From Sphingobium sp. CAP-1 (lineage in GTDB: Bacteria; Pseudomonadota; Alphaproteobacteria; Sphingomonadales; Sphingomonadaceae), in NCBI RefSeq assembly GCF_009720145.1, contig NZ_CP046252.1, positions 1,488,001-1,552,000 on the forward strand: a stretch of 64,000 bases of DNA. Direction: 5' to 3'. Shown here piece after piece: positions 25,242 through 35,280 of this stretch; within the stretch, counting starts at the first letter, position 1; each line of letters begins with the position of its first letter. The translations under genes and the position numbers were made by a program. Below the pieces are notes generated by a model, which was not told the DNA's origin, ran no database searches, and worked only from the letters and a program-made list of their open reading frames with translations.

Positions 25242-25466
25242 TTACTTCTTCAGCGTCAGGCCGCCGAAACGCTTGTTGAAGCGCGCCACCTGGCCGCCGG
25301 TGTCGAGCTGGCGGTTGCCACCAGTCCAGGCCGGGTGCGACTTGGGATCGATGTCGAGCGCCAGCGTGTCGCCTTCCTTGCCCCAGGTCGAACGGGTCTG
25401 GAAGGTGGTGCCGTCGGTCATCTGGACGGTGATCAGGTGGTAGTCGGGATGGGTATTGGCCTTCAT
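25242..25466 (-). CDS. rpmE: Ribosomal protein bL31
   Basis: The 74-residue protein shows HPDYHLITVQMTDG, TRSTWGKEGD and DIDPKSHPAWTGG, all characteristic of bL31. It lacks the zinc-binding CxxC of type A members, as is usual for the alphaproteobacterial C-minus form. It is monocistronic with its own terminator. AAGGAG-like AGGAGC precedes the ATG. Confidence 0.97.
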   Translation of the reverse strand: MKANTHPDYHLITVQMTDGTTFQTRSTWGKEGDTLALDIDPKSHPAWTGGNRQLDTGGQVARFNKRFGGLTLKK

Positions 25467-25578
25467 GGCGATATGCTCCTTTGATGGCCGGTTTCCGACC
25501 GGCCGGATGCGGAAAAATGCGAAGGCGCGCCGTTAGCGGTTTCGGCGCGCCAAAGCAAGTCCGGTGATGAAAAGCCGC

Positions 25579-26055
25579 TCAATCCTTGGGCGGATCGGTA
25601 ATCATAGCGACGAAATTGGCTTCCGAAGCCAGCTTGCCGTCGATCAGCGCCTTGCCGCTGAACTTGCAGATCGCGCCGCGGTTCTGCGTCACCTCGACAT
25701 GCAGGTCGAGCAGGCAGCCCGGTTCGACCGGCGTACGGAACTTCGCGCCGTCGATGCTCATGAAATAGACGAGCTTGCCGCTGTCGGCCAGATTCATCGA
25801 TTCCACCGCCAGCACGCCCGCCGCCTGCGCCATCGCTTCCACGATCAGCACGCCGGGCATGATCGGCCGGGTGGGGAAATGCCCCTGAAAGAACGGCTCG
25901 TTCACCGACACTGCCTTGATCGCGTGGATCGACTGGCTGGGCACCAGCGACACCACCCGGTCGATCAGCAGCATCGGATAACGGTGCGGCAGCGCGGCCA
26001 TGACCCGACGGACATCCATCGGGCCACGCGCGGTATTTTCAACCTCTCCCGTCAT
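25579..26055 (-). CDS. fabZ: 3-hydroxyacyl-ACP dehydratase FabZ
   Basis: FabZ removes water from 3-hydroxyacyl-ACP in fatty acid elongation. The 158-residue hot-dog protein has LPHRYPMLLIDRV, the catalytic His in GHFPTRPIMPG and the catalytic Glu in VLIVEAMAQ. The ATG at 26055 begins four bases after the ompH stop; longer in-frame starts lie inside ompH. It closes the bamA-ompH-fabZ group, an order conserved in many Gram-negatives. Confidence 0.96.
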   Translation of the reverse strand: MTGEVENTARGPMDVRRVMAALPHRYPMLLIDRVVSLVPSQSIHAIKAVSVNEPFFQGHFPTRPIMPGVLIVEAMAQAAGVLAVESMNLADSGKLVYFMSIDGAKFRTPVEPGCLLDLHVEVTQNRGAICKFSGKALIDGKLASEANFVAMITDPPKD

Positions 26056-26059
26056 TATA

Positions 26060-26716
26060 TCAGCGCGACTTGGGCGCCTGCGCCGGGGTGGCCGGCGCCG
26101 GAGCGGCAGCGGCCTGACCCTGACGACCGCCCGGCTGCCAGCCAGCCGGCGGGGTGATCGACGCGGTCGGAACCAGCGCATTGATTTCGGTGACGACGGC
26201 GGGGGTGATGTCCGCACCGGCGGCGAAGCTTTCGGTCGCGCCCTTCTTGAACACGATTTCCGCCTTGGTCTTGGCGGTCGCGGCCTTCAGCGCGTCGTCC
26301 AGCTTCGATACGACCTGTTCCTCGACATAGGCGCGGGCCAGCGCGATCGGCTGGCTCAGGCGCTGCAATTCGGCCTGGCCATTCTGCTGGGCCTGCTGCA
26401 ACTGCTGATATTGGGTCTCGATCGCCGGCGTCGACTTGTTGCCGGCGGCCTTGTAGGCGGCCTGCAATGCGTCATTCTTGGTCTTGAGATCGGTTTCGAT
26501 CGCCGTGCGGCGCGTGTTGATCTGGTCGATCTGCGGCTTGTAGGTGGTCTGCATCTGCGTCATCGCGGTGGTGAAGGCGGCGCTCTTGGCGACAGCTTCT
26601 TCCAGATCGACGACGGCCAGACCCGACTTGGTCTGGGCAACCGCCGGAACGGCGGTCAGGGCGATGGCGGTAGCCGGCGCGAGAACAAGCGCCGCGGCTT
26701 TGAACAAGGTCTTCAT
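26060..26716 (-). CDS. OmpH/Skp-type periplasmic chaperone
   Basis: The 218-residue protein has a signal peptide cut near PAVAQT and an OmpH/Skp region starting SGLAVVDLEEAV, with long helical arms rich in Gln and Lys (about 60-140). A Pro/Ala-rich tail (about 190-218) is an addition to the E. coli form. Skp binds unfolded outer-membrane proteins for delivery to BamA. Its ATG overlaps the bamA stop by one base (TAATG), so translation is coupled to bamA. fabZ follows after four bases. Confidence 0.9.
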   Translation of the reverse strand: MKTLFKAAALVLAPATAIALTAVPAVAQTKSGLAVVDLEEAVAKSAAFTTAMTQMQTTYKPQIDQINTRRTAIETDLKTKNDALQAAYKAAGNKSTPAIETQYQQLQQAQQNGQAELQRLSQPIALARAYVEEQVVSKLDDALKAATAKTKAEIVFKKGATESFAAGADITPAVVTEINALVPTASITPPAGWQPGGRQGQAAAAPAPATPAQAPKSR

Positions 26717-29376
26717 TAGAACTGAGTCCCCACATTGAAGTTGATGAGTTTGGTGTCGTCCCCTGGTTCCTTCAGCAGGGCTTTGGCTACGTCGATGCGG
26801 AACGGCCCGAAGGGCGAGTTCCAGTTGACGCCAAAGCCCACGGCGAGACGCGGCTTGAGCGTGTCGCCGAGATAAGATTCCTGAAAACCGCCGCTGACCG
26901 TCTCATAACCGACGGCGCAGGTCGGGTTTTTGGCGGTACCGCCTGCCTTGACCGTGGCAAGCACGCTCTCGCTGTCATAACAATAGCCCGCAAAGCTGCC
27001 GGTTTTATTGACCAGCCCCGGACTCTTCAAACCGCCCACTGCGCCGACATCAGCGAAGATCGACGGCCGCAGGCCCATTTCACGCGCGCCCGAACCCAGC
27101 GGAATTTCGATTTCAGCGCGGGCGAGATAATAGATTTTGCCGCCCAGCGCGTCGTCGGTCCGGTTGCTGCTGCCCGTCGATTCAACGCCCGTGAACGTCC
27201 CATTGTCGCTGGTGGTCGTATAATAGCGGCGCACGACACGCGGACCAATGCCGCGAATGTCGAAGCCGCGAATCTGCGGATTGCCCAGGAAGAAGCGATC
27301 GGTCAGGCGAACGGCGTCCACCAGTTCGCCACTGGCATCGCGGCGATCGCCTTCCAGACTGTGGATATAGCCGCCCTCGCCCGTCAGCGAGAAGATGAAG
27401 CCACCGCCCAGCGGAACATATTTGGCGGCGGACAGGCGCGTGCGGACATATTTGACATCGCCGCCCAGACCCGCGAAGTCCTGATTGAGGGTGACATTCT
27501 GCCCCCGTGTCGGGCGAATGCGGTTGTCGCGCGTGTCATAGATCAGCGAATAGCCGACCGACGATGTGGTGCGCTTGCCGATCGCGTCGCAGAGATAACG
27601 GCCGGCCAGCAGCGGATCGCACTCGGTATCGCCATCGCCATCCGTATCCGAATAATAAGTATCCTTGTCGAGCGTCACATCATCGAAATTCAGGCTGTAG
27701 CGCAGCGCCAGCGAGATATATTCGGTGATCGGCACGCCCGCGCGGATCTGGAATCCAGTCGTGGTCTGCTCGTAAGTGGTGTCGCGATCATTATTGTTCA
27801 GATAGCGGAAGCTGTTGAGGTCGCGACGATAGATGTCGCCGCCCAGCGCGATATTCTTGTCCATGAAATAGGGTTCGGTGAAGCCCACTTCGACCGACTT
27901 GCTATAGGCGGAATAATTGACCGAGGTGCGCAGTTCCTGGCCCTTGCCACGGAAGTTGCGCTGGGTGATCGACGCCGACACGATGAAGCGCTCCAGCGAC
28001 GAGAAGCCCGCCGACAGCGACAGTTCGCCGGTCGACTTTTCCTGCACGTTGGTTTCCAGCACGATGCGGTCGGGCGCGGAGCCGGGCTTCTGCTCGACAT
28101 CCAGCTTTTCCTGGAAATAGCCAAGCGAGTTGATGCGGTCCTTGGAGCGCTTGACCAGGAAGCTGTTGAAGGCGTCGCCTTCGGCCAGGCGGAATTCGCG
28201 GCGCACGACCTTGTCCTGGGTCAGCGTATTGCCGTTGATGTCGACCCGCTCGACATAGACGCGCGGCGCGTTGGCGATGCGGAAGTTGATTCCCATCGTC
28301 AGCGCTTCCTTGTCGCGGTTGAAGTCCGGCGACACGTCGGCAAAGGCATAGCCGAACAGGCCGGCCGTCTCGCTCAGCGTATCGACCGTATCCTCGACCT
28401 GCTTGGCGTTATACCAGTCGCCCTTCTTCATCGGCAGGCGCTTGGTCAGGCTGTCGCCCGACAGGTCGCGAATGTCGGATTCGACCTTCACATCGCCGAA
28501 CTTGTAGCGGTCGCCTTCCTCGACGACATAGGTGATGATGAAGTCCTGCTTGTCGGGCGTCAGTTCCGCGACGGCGGAGATCACGCGGAAATCGGCATAG
28601 CCTTCGGTCAGGTAGAATTGGCGCAGCTTCTGCTGGTCATAGGCCAGGCGATCGGGATCATAGCTGGTGCCCGACGAGAAGAGGCGGAACCAGCGCGACT
28701 GTTTCGTCACCATCTGGCTGCGCAGATTGCCGTCCTTGAACTTCTCGTTGCCGATGATGTTGATCTGGCGGACCTTGGACTTTGGCCCTTCCGAGATTTC
28801 GAACACGATATCGACGCGGTTCTGGTCGAGCTGCACCATCTTCGGCTCGATCGTCGCGGCGAAGCGGCCCTGACGGCGATAGAGTTCGACAATGCGGGCA
28901 ACGTCAGCGCGGACCTTCGACCTTGTATAAATCTGGCGCGGGGCCAGTTTTATTTCAGGACGGATCTTGTCCTCCTTGAGGCGCTTATTACCTTCAAGGA
29001 CAATGCGGTTGATGACCGGGTTTTCCTTCAACTCGACCGTCAGCGCGCCATTGTCGTTGCGGATCTGCACGTCGGCGAACAGCTCCGTCTCATACAGGTC
29101 GCGCAGCGCCTGATCGAGGCTTTCCTGGCTGTAGGGCTGGCCGATGCGCAGCTTGGTGTAGGACAGCACCGTGTCCGGCTCCAGCCGCTGGGTGCCATTG
29201 ACCACGATCGAGCGGATCGTGCCCTGCGCCGCGGGCAGGGTCGCAGCCACCGGGGCAGCCGGGGCGGCGGCATTCTGCGCCATCGCCGGGGCTGCCGGCA
29301 GGCCTGCGATCATGGTCGTCGCCAACAGGGCGACCACGACCGGGCGCTGCCTCATGCTGCTGTTCATCGCTGTCAC
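26716..29376 (-). CDS. bamA: Outer membrane protein assembly factor BamA
   Basis: The 886-residue protein has a signal peptide (cut near PAMAQN), five POTRA repeats (about 50-395; IVLEGNKRLKEDKIRPE is one) and a C-terminal Omp85 barrel with the strand FLGNPQIRGFDIRGIG, ending in Phe (VGTQF). It inserts beta-barrel proteins into the outer membrane. The frame opens with GTG at 29376, seven bases after GAGG; an ATG three codons later is badly spaced from that site. It sits between rseP and ompH. Confidence 0.96.
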   Translation of the reverse strand: MTAMNSSMRQRPVVVALLATTMIAGLPAAPAMAQNAAAPAAPVAATLPAAQGTIRSIVVNGTQRLEPDTVLSYTKLRIGQPYSQESLDQALRDLYETELFADVQIRNDNGALTVELKENPVINRIVLEGNKRLKEDKIRPEIKLAPRQIYTRSKVRADVARIVELYRRQGRFAATIEPKMVQLDQNRVDIVFEISEGPKSKVRQINIIGNEKFKDGNLRSQMVTKQSRWFRLFSSGTSYDPDRLAYDQQKLRQFYLTEGYADFRVISAVAELTPDKQDFIITYVVEEGDRYKFGDVKVESDIRDLSGDSLTKRLPMKKGDWYNAKQVEDTVDTLSETAGLFGYAFADVSPDFNRDKEALTMGINFRIANAPRVYVERVDINGNTLTQDKVVRREFRLAEGDAFNSFLVKRSKDRINSLGYFQEKLDVEQKPGSAPDRIVLETNVQEKSTGELSLSAGFSSLERFIVSASITQRNFRGKGQELRTSVNYSAYSKSVEVGFTEPYFMDKNIALGGDIYRRDLNSFRYLNNNDRDTTYEQTTTGFQIRAGVPITEYISLALRYSLNFDDVTLDKDTYYSDTDGDGDTECDPLLAGRYLCDAIGKRTTSSVGYSLIYDTRDNRIRPTRGQNVTLNQDFAGLGGDVKYVRTRLSAAKYVPLGGGFIFSLTGEGGYIHSLEGDRRDASGELVDAVRLTDRFFLGNPQIRGFDIRGIGPRVVRRYYTTTSDNGTFTGVESTGSSNRTDDALGGKIYYLARAEIEIPLGSGAREMGLRPSIFADVGAVGGLKSPGLVNKTGSFAGYCYDSESVLATVKAGGTAKNPTCAVGYETVSGGFQESYLGDTLKPRLAVGFGVNWNSPFGPFRIDVAKALLKEPGDDTKLINFNVGTQF

Positions 29377-29457
29377 CCGCTCACCTCAAAAAAAATCAGA
29401 TATGATGTTTCTGCCGCAACAGACGCCGCCGAACGGCGCATCCCTGCCCGATGCGCG

Positions 29458-30591
29458 TCAGCCGATCAAGCCGGACAGGCTTTTCCACAGCCCGAAAGAC
29501 GATAAATCGTTGAACGTCACCAACAGCATCACCGTCATCAGCACGGCCAGCCCCGAACGATAGGCCCATTCCTGGGCCTGCGCGCTGACCGGCCGCCGCT
29601 GCACCGCCTCGATCCCGTAAAAGAGCAAATGCCCGCCATCCAGCATGGGAATTGGCAAGAGGTTGATGAACCCCAAGTTAATCGAGATGAAAGCCATCAG
29701 CGTCAGGAAGCCCACGCCGCCCATCATCGCCGCCTGCCCCGACACATCGGCGATCTTGAGCGGTCCGCCCAGTTCCCTGGCCGATCGGCGCCCGGTGATG
29801 ATCTGGCCCAGCCCGTCCATCGCCGACACGAAAATCTGTGCCGTGCGCCGCGCCCCGACCACCGGAATCTCCCACAGCGCGATGTCGCGGAAGGTGATGC
29901 TATTGGACATGATGCCCAACTGGCCAAGGCGATAGATATTGCCGAACCGATCCTTTTCGATCCGCACGCCCGCCGCGATCGTCATCGACAGCATCTGGCC
30001 GTCGCGCTGGATTTCATAGGCAAGCGGTTCTTCCGGCCGCAGCGACACGATCGGCGAAATGTCGGTGAAGCTCTCGATCTGACGGCCCATGATCGACACG
30101 ACCCGGTCGCCCTTGCGCAAACCCGCCTTCGCCGCCGCAGAACCCTGCGCCACCTGCTGCACCACCGGCTGGCTGACCGGATCGCCATTCCAATAGGCGA
30201 GGCCGCCCAGCAACAGGATGGCGAACAGGAAATTGACGGCCGGCCCCGCCGCCACGATCGCGGCGCGCTGCCACAATGGTTTGGCCGGGAAACATTGCGC
30301 GCGCTCGGCCGCCGGCATCTCCAGCCAGGCCGGATCGGTCATGCTGGCCGCGTTCATATCCCCCTTGAAACGGACATAGCCGCCCAGCGGCAGCGCCGCG
30401 ACGCGCCAGCGGGTGCCGCGCCGGTCGACCCAGGCGAACAGTTCCGGGCCGAAGCCGATGGAAAAGGCTTCCGCCTTCACCCCGCACCAGCGCCCGACCA
30501 GATAGTGGCCCAGCTCATGCACAAAGACGAGCGGCCCTATGACCGCAACGAAGGCGAGCACGGTCATCAGGAAACCGGGATTCTGGATCAA
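29458..30591 (-). CDS. rseP: RIP metalloprotease RseP
   Basis: This site-2-type intramembrane protease cleaves anti-sigma factors and leftover signal peptides. The 377-residue protein has the zinc motif HELGH (25-29), a PDZ domain in the middle (AKAGLRKGDRVVSIMG) and the second motif LDGGHLLF near residue 320. It is shorter than the two-PDZ E. coli enzyme, as in alphaproteobacteria. Its start overlaps the dxr stop by four bases (30588-30591). bamA follows after about 80 bases. Confidence 0.95.
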   Translation of the reverse strand: MIQNPGFLMTVLAFVAVIGPLVFVHELGHYLVGRWCGVKAEAFSIGFGPELFAWVDRRGTRWRVAALPLGGYVRFKGDMNAASMTDPAWLEMPAAERAQCFPAKPLWQRAAIVAAGPAVNFLFAILLLGGLAYWNGDPVSQPVVQQVAQGSAAAKAGLRKGDRVVSIMGRQIESFTDISPIVSLRPEEPLAYEIQRDGQMLSMTIAAGVRIEKDRFGNIYRLGQLGIMSNSITFRDIALWEIPVVGARRTAQIFVSAMDGLGQIITGRRSARELGGPLKIADVSGQAAMMGGVGFLTLMAFISINLGFINLLPIPMLDGGHLLFYGIEAVQRRPVSAQAQEWAYRSGLAVLMTVMLLVTFNDLSSFGLWKSLSGLIG

Positions 30592-31745
30592 GCCGTCAAT
30601 CTTTCCATAACCTGGCCCGCCGTCACACGGGCCTGCGCATCCGCCGCCAGCACATCGTCGATCGTGCCGGGCTTTGGCGCATCATATCGGCCCAACACAT
30701 CCTCTACAATCATGGCAATATCAAGGAAGCCGATGCGGCCGGCCAGGAAGGCCGCCACCGCCACCTCATTGGCGGCGTTCAGGATGGCGGGCGCCGCCCC
30801 GCCCTGCGCCGCCGCCGCGCGCGTCAGCCGCAGCGCGGGAAAGCGTTCCTCGTCAGGGGCTTCGAAATCGAGCCTGCCAATACGCGCCAGGTCCAGCGGC
30901 TGACAGGGCGTGGCGATCCTGTCCGGCCAGGCCAGCGCATGGGCGATGGGAATGCGCATATCGGGCGACCCAAGCTGGGCGAGCGTCGATCGGTCGCGAT
31001 ATTCGACCATCGAATGAATCACCGACTGGGGATGGACGAGGATCTCGATCCGGTCGAGGCCGACCGGAAAGAGATGCGCTGCCTCGATCAGTTCCAGCCC
31101 CTTGTTCATCATGGTCGCGCTGTCGACGCTGATCTTGGCACCCATCGACCAGTTGGGATGGGCAACCGCCTGCGCCGGGGTGATGCCGACCATCTCGGCC
31201 CGGCTGCGGGTGCGGAACGGGCCACCGCTGGCAGTCAGGATAATTCTTGCCACATCATCCAAACTGCTGCCGGCAAGACATTGGAAGATGGCATTATGTT
31301 CACTGTCGACCGGCAATAGGGTCGCGCCCGACGCCTGCGCCGCCTGCATCATCAGCCCGCCGGCCGACACCAGCGATTCCTTGTTGGCCAGCGCCACCGT
31401 GCCGCCGGCCCTGAGCGCCGCCATGGTGGGACGCAGCCCGGCGCAGCCGACGATCGCCGCCATGGTCCAGTCCGCATCCAGTGCCGCCGCCTCGACCAGC
31501 GCATCCTCGCCGGCCATCGCCTCGACCCCGGACCCGGCCAGCGCCTCTTTCAGCGCCCCATAAAGCCGCGCCTGTCCGATCACCGCGACCTGGGCGCCGC
31601 TTTCGCGCGCCTGCGCCGCCAAACTGTCGACATCGCTGTTCGCGGTCAATGCGACGACGCGATAGGCGTCTGGATCGCGCCGGACCAGATCCAGCGTCGA
31701 CAGGCCGACCGATCCGGTCGCGCCAAAGATCGAAACACGTTTCAT
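30588..31745 (-). CDS. dxr: 1-deoxy-D-xylulose-5-phosphate reductoisomerase
   Basis: Dxr makes 2-C-methyl-D-erythritol 4-phosphate, the committed step of the MEP isoprenoid pathway. The 385-residue protein has the NADPH motif GATGSVGLSTLDL (9-21), ALANKESLVSAGG, the metal-site region VDSEHNAIFQ and HPNWSMGAKISVDSATMMNKG split by the catalytic loop. It overlaps rseP at its end and cdsA at its start by four bases each, so the set is tightly coupled. Its products feed uppS in the same cluster. Confidence 0.96.
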   Translation of the reverse strand: MKRVSIFGATGSVGLSTLDLVRRDPDAYRVVALTANSDVDSLAAQARESGAQVAVIGQARLYGALKEALAGSGVEAMAGEDALVEAAALDADWTMAAIVGCAGLRPTMAALRAGGTVALANKESLVSAGGLMMQAAQASGATLLPVDSEHNAIFQCLAGSSLDDVARIILTASGGPFRTRSRAEMVGITPAQAVAHPNWSMGAKISVDSATMMNKGLELIEAAHLFPVGLDRIEILVHPQSVIHSMVEYRDRSTLAQLGSPDMRIPIAHALAWPDRIATPCQPLDLARIGRLDFEAPDEERFPALRLTRAAAAQGGAAPAILNAANEVAVAAFLAGRIGFLDIAMIVEDVLGRYDAPKPGTIDDVLAADAQARVTAGQVMERLTA

Positions 31746-32521
31746 CCGCCCTGCACCAGCAACAGATAGAGCAAGGCCGCCAGCGGCGCGGCGGCGACCA
31801 CCCCGTCCAGCCGGTCCATCACACCACCATGGCCGGGCAGCAAGCTGCCGCTATCCTTGACCCCGGCCTTGCGCTTCATATGGCTTTCCAGCAGGTCGCC
31901 CAGTTGCGCCGCCACCGCCAGCACGCCACTGGCCGCCGCCAACTGGATCGGCAGCCCGGCGAAGCGGTGCAGCAGGAATCCCAGCACCAACGCCGCCAGC
32001 ACCCCGCCGGCCAGACCCGACCAGGTCTTGGACGGGCTGACACGCGGCGCCAGCTTCGGCCCGCCGATCGACCGGCCGGCAAAATAGGCGCCGATGTCGG
32101 TCGCCCAGACCAGCCCCAACGCCCAGAAGGCCACCAGCAGCCCATAGGCATAGGGCTCCACCCCGCGCAGATAGAGCAGCGCGGTGATCGGCACGCAGAT
32201 ATAGGGGATGCCCAGCGCCAGCTTCGCGTTGCGGCTGGTGAACAGGACAAAGAAGAAAGCCGCCGCCGCCGCGATCAGCACCGGCCAGTCGATCCCGGCC
32301 GCCAGCGGGCAGAGCAGCGCCAGCGGGATCGACACGGCGAACATCGCCGCCTTGCGCTGCTCCGCGCTCGCGCCGGTCAGGCCGCCCCATTCGCCCTGCA
32401 TCAGCACGCCCGCCACCACCAGCAGCGTCCAGAAGAACAGGCCACCAGCCAGCAGCGCGCCCAGTGCCACCGCGATCAGCGCGACGCCGACGACCGTGCG
32501 GGTGCGCAATTCGCTTGTCAT
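31742..32521 (-). CDS. cdsA: Phosphatidate cytidylyltransferase
   Basis: CdsA activates phosphatidate as CDP-diacylglycerol, which supplies pssA in this window. The 259-residue integral membrane protein has about seven hydrophobic segments and the signature with KRKAGVKD and LLPGHGG near the C-terminus. The ATG at 32521 lies four bases after the uppS stop; a longer in-frame start lies inside uppS. It overlaps dxr by four bases. Confidence 0.95.
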   Translation of the reverse strand: MTSELRTRTVVGVALIAVALGALLAGGLFFWTLLVVAGVLMQGEWGGLTGASAEQRKAAMFAVSIPLALLCPLAAGIDWPVLIAAAAAFFFVLFTSRNAKLALGIPYICVPITALLYLRGVEPYAYGLLVAFWALGLVWATDIGAYFAGRSIGGPKLAPRVSPSKTWSGLAGGVLAALVLGFLLHRFAGLPIQLAAASGVLAVAAQLGDLLESHMKRKAGVKDSGSLLPGHGGVMDRLDGVVAAAPLAALLYLLLVQGG

Positions 32522-32525
32522 AAAA

Positions 32526-33302
<777 letters not shown>

Positions 33303-33346
33303 CAGAAGGACATGCGTGACTTGGCCGCGAAAGGAAAGCCCCCGGC

Positions 33347-33904
33347 TTACTGGCCGAGGATTTCCTTTTCCTTCGCGGTCGCCAGCGCGTCGATGTCGAC
33401 GATGGTCGCGTCGGTCAGCTTCTGGACTTCGGTTTCCTTGCGCTTGCGCTCGTCCTCGCTGATTTCGCCCTTCTTCTCGTCGACCTTCAGGCTGTCCATG
33501 CCGTCACGGCGCACATTGCGCACCGCGACGCGCGCGCCTTCGGCATATTTGCTGGCGAGCTTGGCCAGTTCCTTGCGGCGTTCCTCGGTCAGGTCGGGGA
33601 TCGGCAGGCGCAGCGTCTGCCCGTCGACGATCGGATTGAGGCCCAGCCCCGCCGAGCGGATCGCCTTGTCGCAGGGACCGACATTGGTCTTGTCCCACAC
33701 CTGTACCGACAACATGCGCGGTTCGGGCGCGGACACGGTGGCGACCTGGTTCAGCGGCATGTTCGCGCCATAGACGGTGACCATCACCGGATCGAGCAAC
33801 TGCACATTGGCGCGGCCGGTGCGCAGGCCGGTCAGGTCGCCCCGCAACGCCTCGATCGCGCCGGCCATGCGGCGTTCAAGGTCGGACTTGTCATATTGGG
33901 CCAT
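33347..33904 (-). CDS. frr: Ribosome recycling factor
   Basis: The 185-residue protein has the RRF hallmarks LTGLRTGRANVQLL, VWDKTNVGP and AIRSAGLGLNP, with a long helical C-terminus. It splits post-termination ribosomes together with EF-G. It starts two bases after the pyrH stop and is thus co-transcribed with it. Length equals the family norm. Confidence 0.97.
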   Translation of the reverse strand: MAQYDKSDLERRMAGAIEALRGDLTGLRTGRANVQLLDPVMVTVYGANMPLNQVATVSAPEPRMLSVQVWDKTNVGPCDKAIRSAGLGLNPIVDGQTLRLPIPDLTEERRKELAKLASKYAEGARVAVRNVRRDGMDSLKVDEKKGEISEDERKRKETEVQKLTDATIVDIDALATAKEKEILGQ

Positions 33905-33906
33905 GA

Positions 33907-34632
33907 TTAGCTCTCCTGATTCTGAACGATCGTCGCGACGCCCTGCCCGGCCAGCACAGTCGCCAGATTGCCGGTTTCGCGGATGTTGAACACGACGATG
34001 GGGATATTATTCTCACGACACAGGGCGATCGCACTGGCGTCCATGACCTTCAGATTGTCGTTCAGCACCTGATCGAAGCTGATCCTGTCATAACGCACCG
34101 CATCCTCGACCTGCTTGGGGTCGGCATTATAGACGCCGTCGACGCTGGTGCCCTTGAACAGCGCATCGCAATTCATTTCCGCCGCGCGCAGCGCCGCCGT
34201 GGTGTCGGTGGTGAAGAAGGGGCTGCCGGTGCCCGCCGCGAAGATGACGATCCGCCCCTTCTCCATATGGCGCTCGGCCTTGCGGCGAATATAGGGTTCG
34301 CACACCGACGCCATGGGGATCGCCGACTGGACGCGGGTATCATACCCCAGCTTCTCCAGTCCGTTCTGCACCGCCAGCGCGTTCATGACGGTTGCCAGCA
34401 TACCCATATAATCAGCGCTGGCCCGGTCGAAGCCCTTGGCTGCGCCGGCAAGCCCGCGAAAGATATTGCCGCCGCCGACCACGACGCAGATTTCGAAACC
34501 CGCATCCTTGGCTGCGGCGATTTCCCCGGCGACACGGTTCACCGTCTCCGGCTCGATACCGAACTGTCCCTGCCCCATCAGCACTTCGCCGGACAATTTC
34601 AACAGGATGCGCTTATAGGCGGGCCGGGTCAT
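33907..34632 (-). CDS. pyrH: UMP kinase
   Basis: PyrH phosphorylates UMP to UDP. The 241-residue protein has KRILLKLSGEVLMG, VVVGGGNIFRG, the ADYMGMLATVMNA helix and TSVDGVYNADPK. The ATG at 34632 is chosen as it begins the conserved N-terminus; an upstream in-frame extension of 39 residues is low-complexity. It is the first gene of a pyrH-frr-uppS-cdsA-dxr-rseP run. About 270 bases upstream hold no clear feature besides a short imperfect palindrome. Confidence 0.96.
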   Translation of the reverse strand: MTRPAYKRILLKLSGEVLMGQGQFGIEPETVNRVAGEIAAAKDAGFEICVVVGGGNIFRGLAGAAKGFDRASADYMGMLATVMNALAVQNGLEKLGYDTRVQSAIPMASVCEPYIRRKAERHMEKGRIVIFAAGTGSPFFTTDTTAALRAAEMNCDALFKGTSVDGVYNADPKQVEDAVRYDRISFDQVLNDNLKVMDASAIALCRENNIPIVVFNIRETGNLATVLAGQGVATIVQNQES

Positions 34633-34903
34633 GCGGGGCAAGAATCCTTGATCGTGGAAAGGGAAAGCGGGCGGGACATTAGTGGCGCACGCGCGCAATG
34701 GGAAGGGCGATTGTTGCCGATCTGCGCCTTGGCCTTGCCGGCCTTGCATCCCATGCGGTGGCGATCCACACGTCCAACCCGGCGTAGCTTACCGTATATG
34801 GCAATTACCCGGTACATCAGCGTACAAGCGCAAAGCCACAATCGCGCTCCCGATCGGGCCGCCGTCGCCACCCAAAATACCAGACCAAGCGCGTGCGATA
34901 TGA

Positions 34904-35158
34904 TTATGCCTGAGCAAGCGCCTGCAAGATCGATCGCCCGAAGGCAGTGCGGAGCCGGCCTTCGAAGCCGCCGGGACCATAGCCCAGGTGACGAATGATA
35001 CGCCCCACCTGCGCGTCCGACAGCGTTATGCTGCCAGTCACAGGATTAAGCGCCCTTTGCAGCGCCCGGCCAAAAGATTGGAGTCCGCCCTGTCCGTTGA
35101 TCGGCGTTTGCAGGGCCGCCACCTCAGCGGGATTTAGTTGAAAGGTCTGAGTCGACAT
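34904..35158 (-). CDS. Uncharacterised 84-residue protein between tsf and pyrH
   Basis: I do not recognise this protein. It has no signal peptide or membrane segment. It begins MSTQTFQLNPAEVAAL and ends with a Gly-rich GYGPGGFEGRLRTAFGRS stretch followed by a short helix, suggesting a small DNA- or protein-binding unit. It splits the usual tsf-pyrH adjacency, and the DNA between 34,780 and 35,220 is visibly more AT-rich than its neighbours. That could mean insertion of a foreign gene. It ends 271 bases upstream of pyrH. Confidence 0.6.
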   Translation of the reverse strand: MSTQTFQLNPAEVAALQTPINGQGGLQSFGRALQRALNPVTGSITLSDAQVGRIIRHLGYGPGGFEGRLRTAFGRSILQALAQA

Positions 35159-35216
35159 AGTTTCTTAGATCATACGATCAAACGCATGGTCAATCAGTCA
35201 TGACGCACGAAAACGA

Positions 35217-35252
35217 AAAGAAAAGGGGAGCGCCCTTACAGGCACTCCCCTT
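35217..35252 (-). terminator. Terminator of rpsB-tsf unit
   Basis: On the minus strand AAGGGGAG (35252-35245) pairs with CTCCCCTT (35230-35223) across a 14-base loop, followed by a T-rich tail (TTCTTTTCG). It lies about 30 bases after the tsf stop and separates it from the orphan gene. Confidence 0.85.
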
Positions 35253-35280
35253 CCATTTCTCTTGTCGTCCGGTTCGGCGA

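Noticed and set aside
27361..29505. Rightward frame of 714 codons opposite bamA
   Set aside because: bamA has signal peptide, POTRA and barrel features; the antisense has none.
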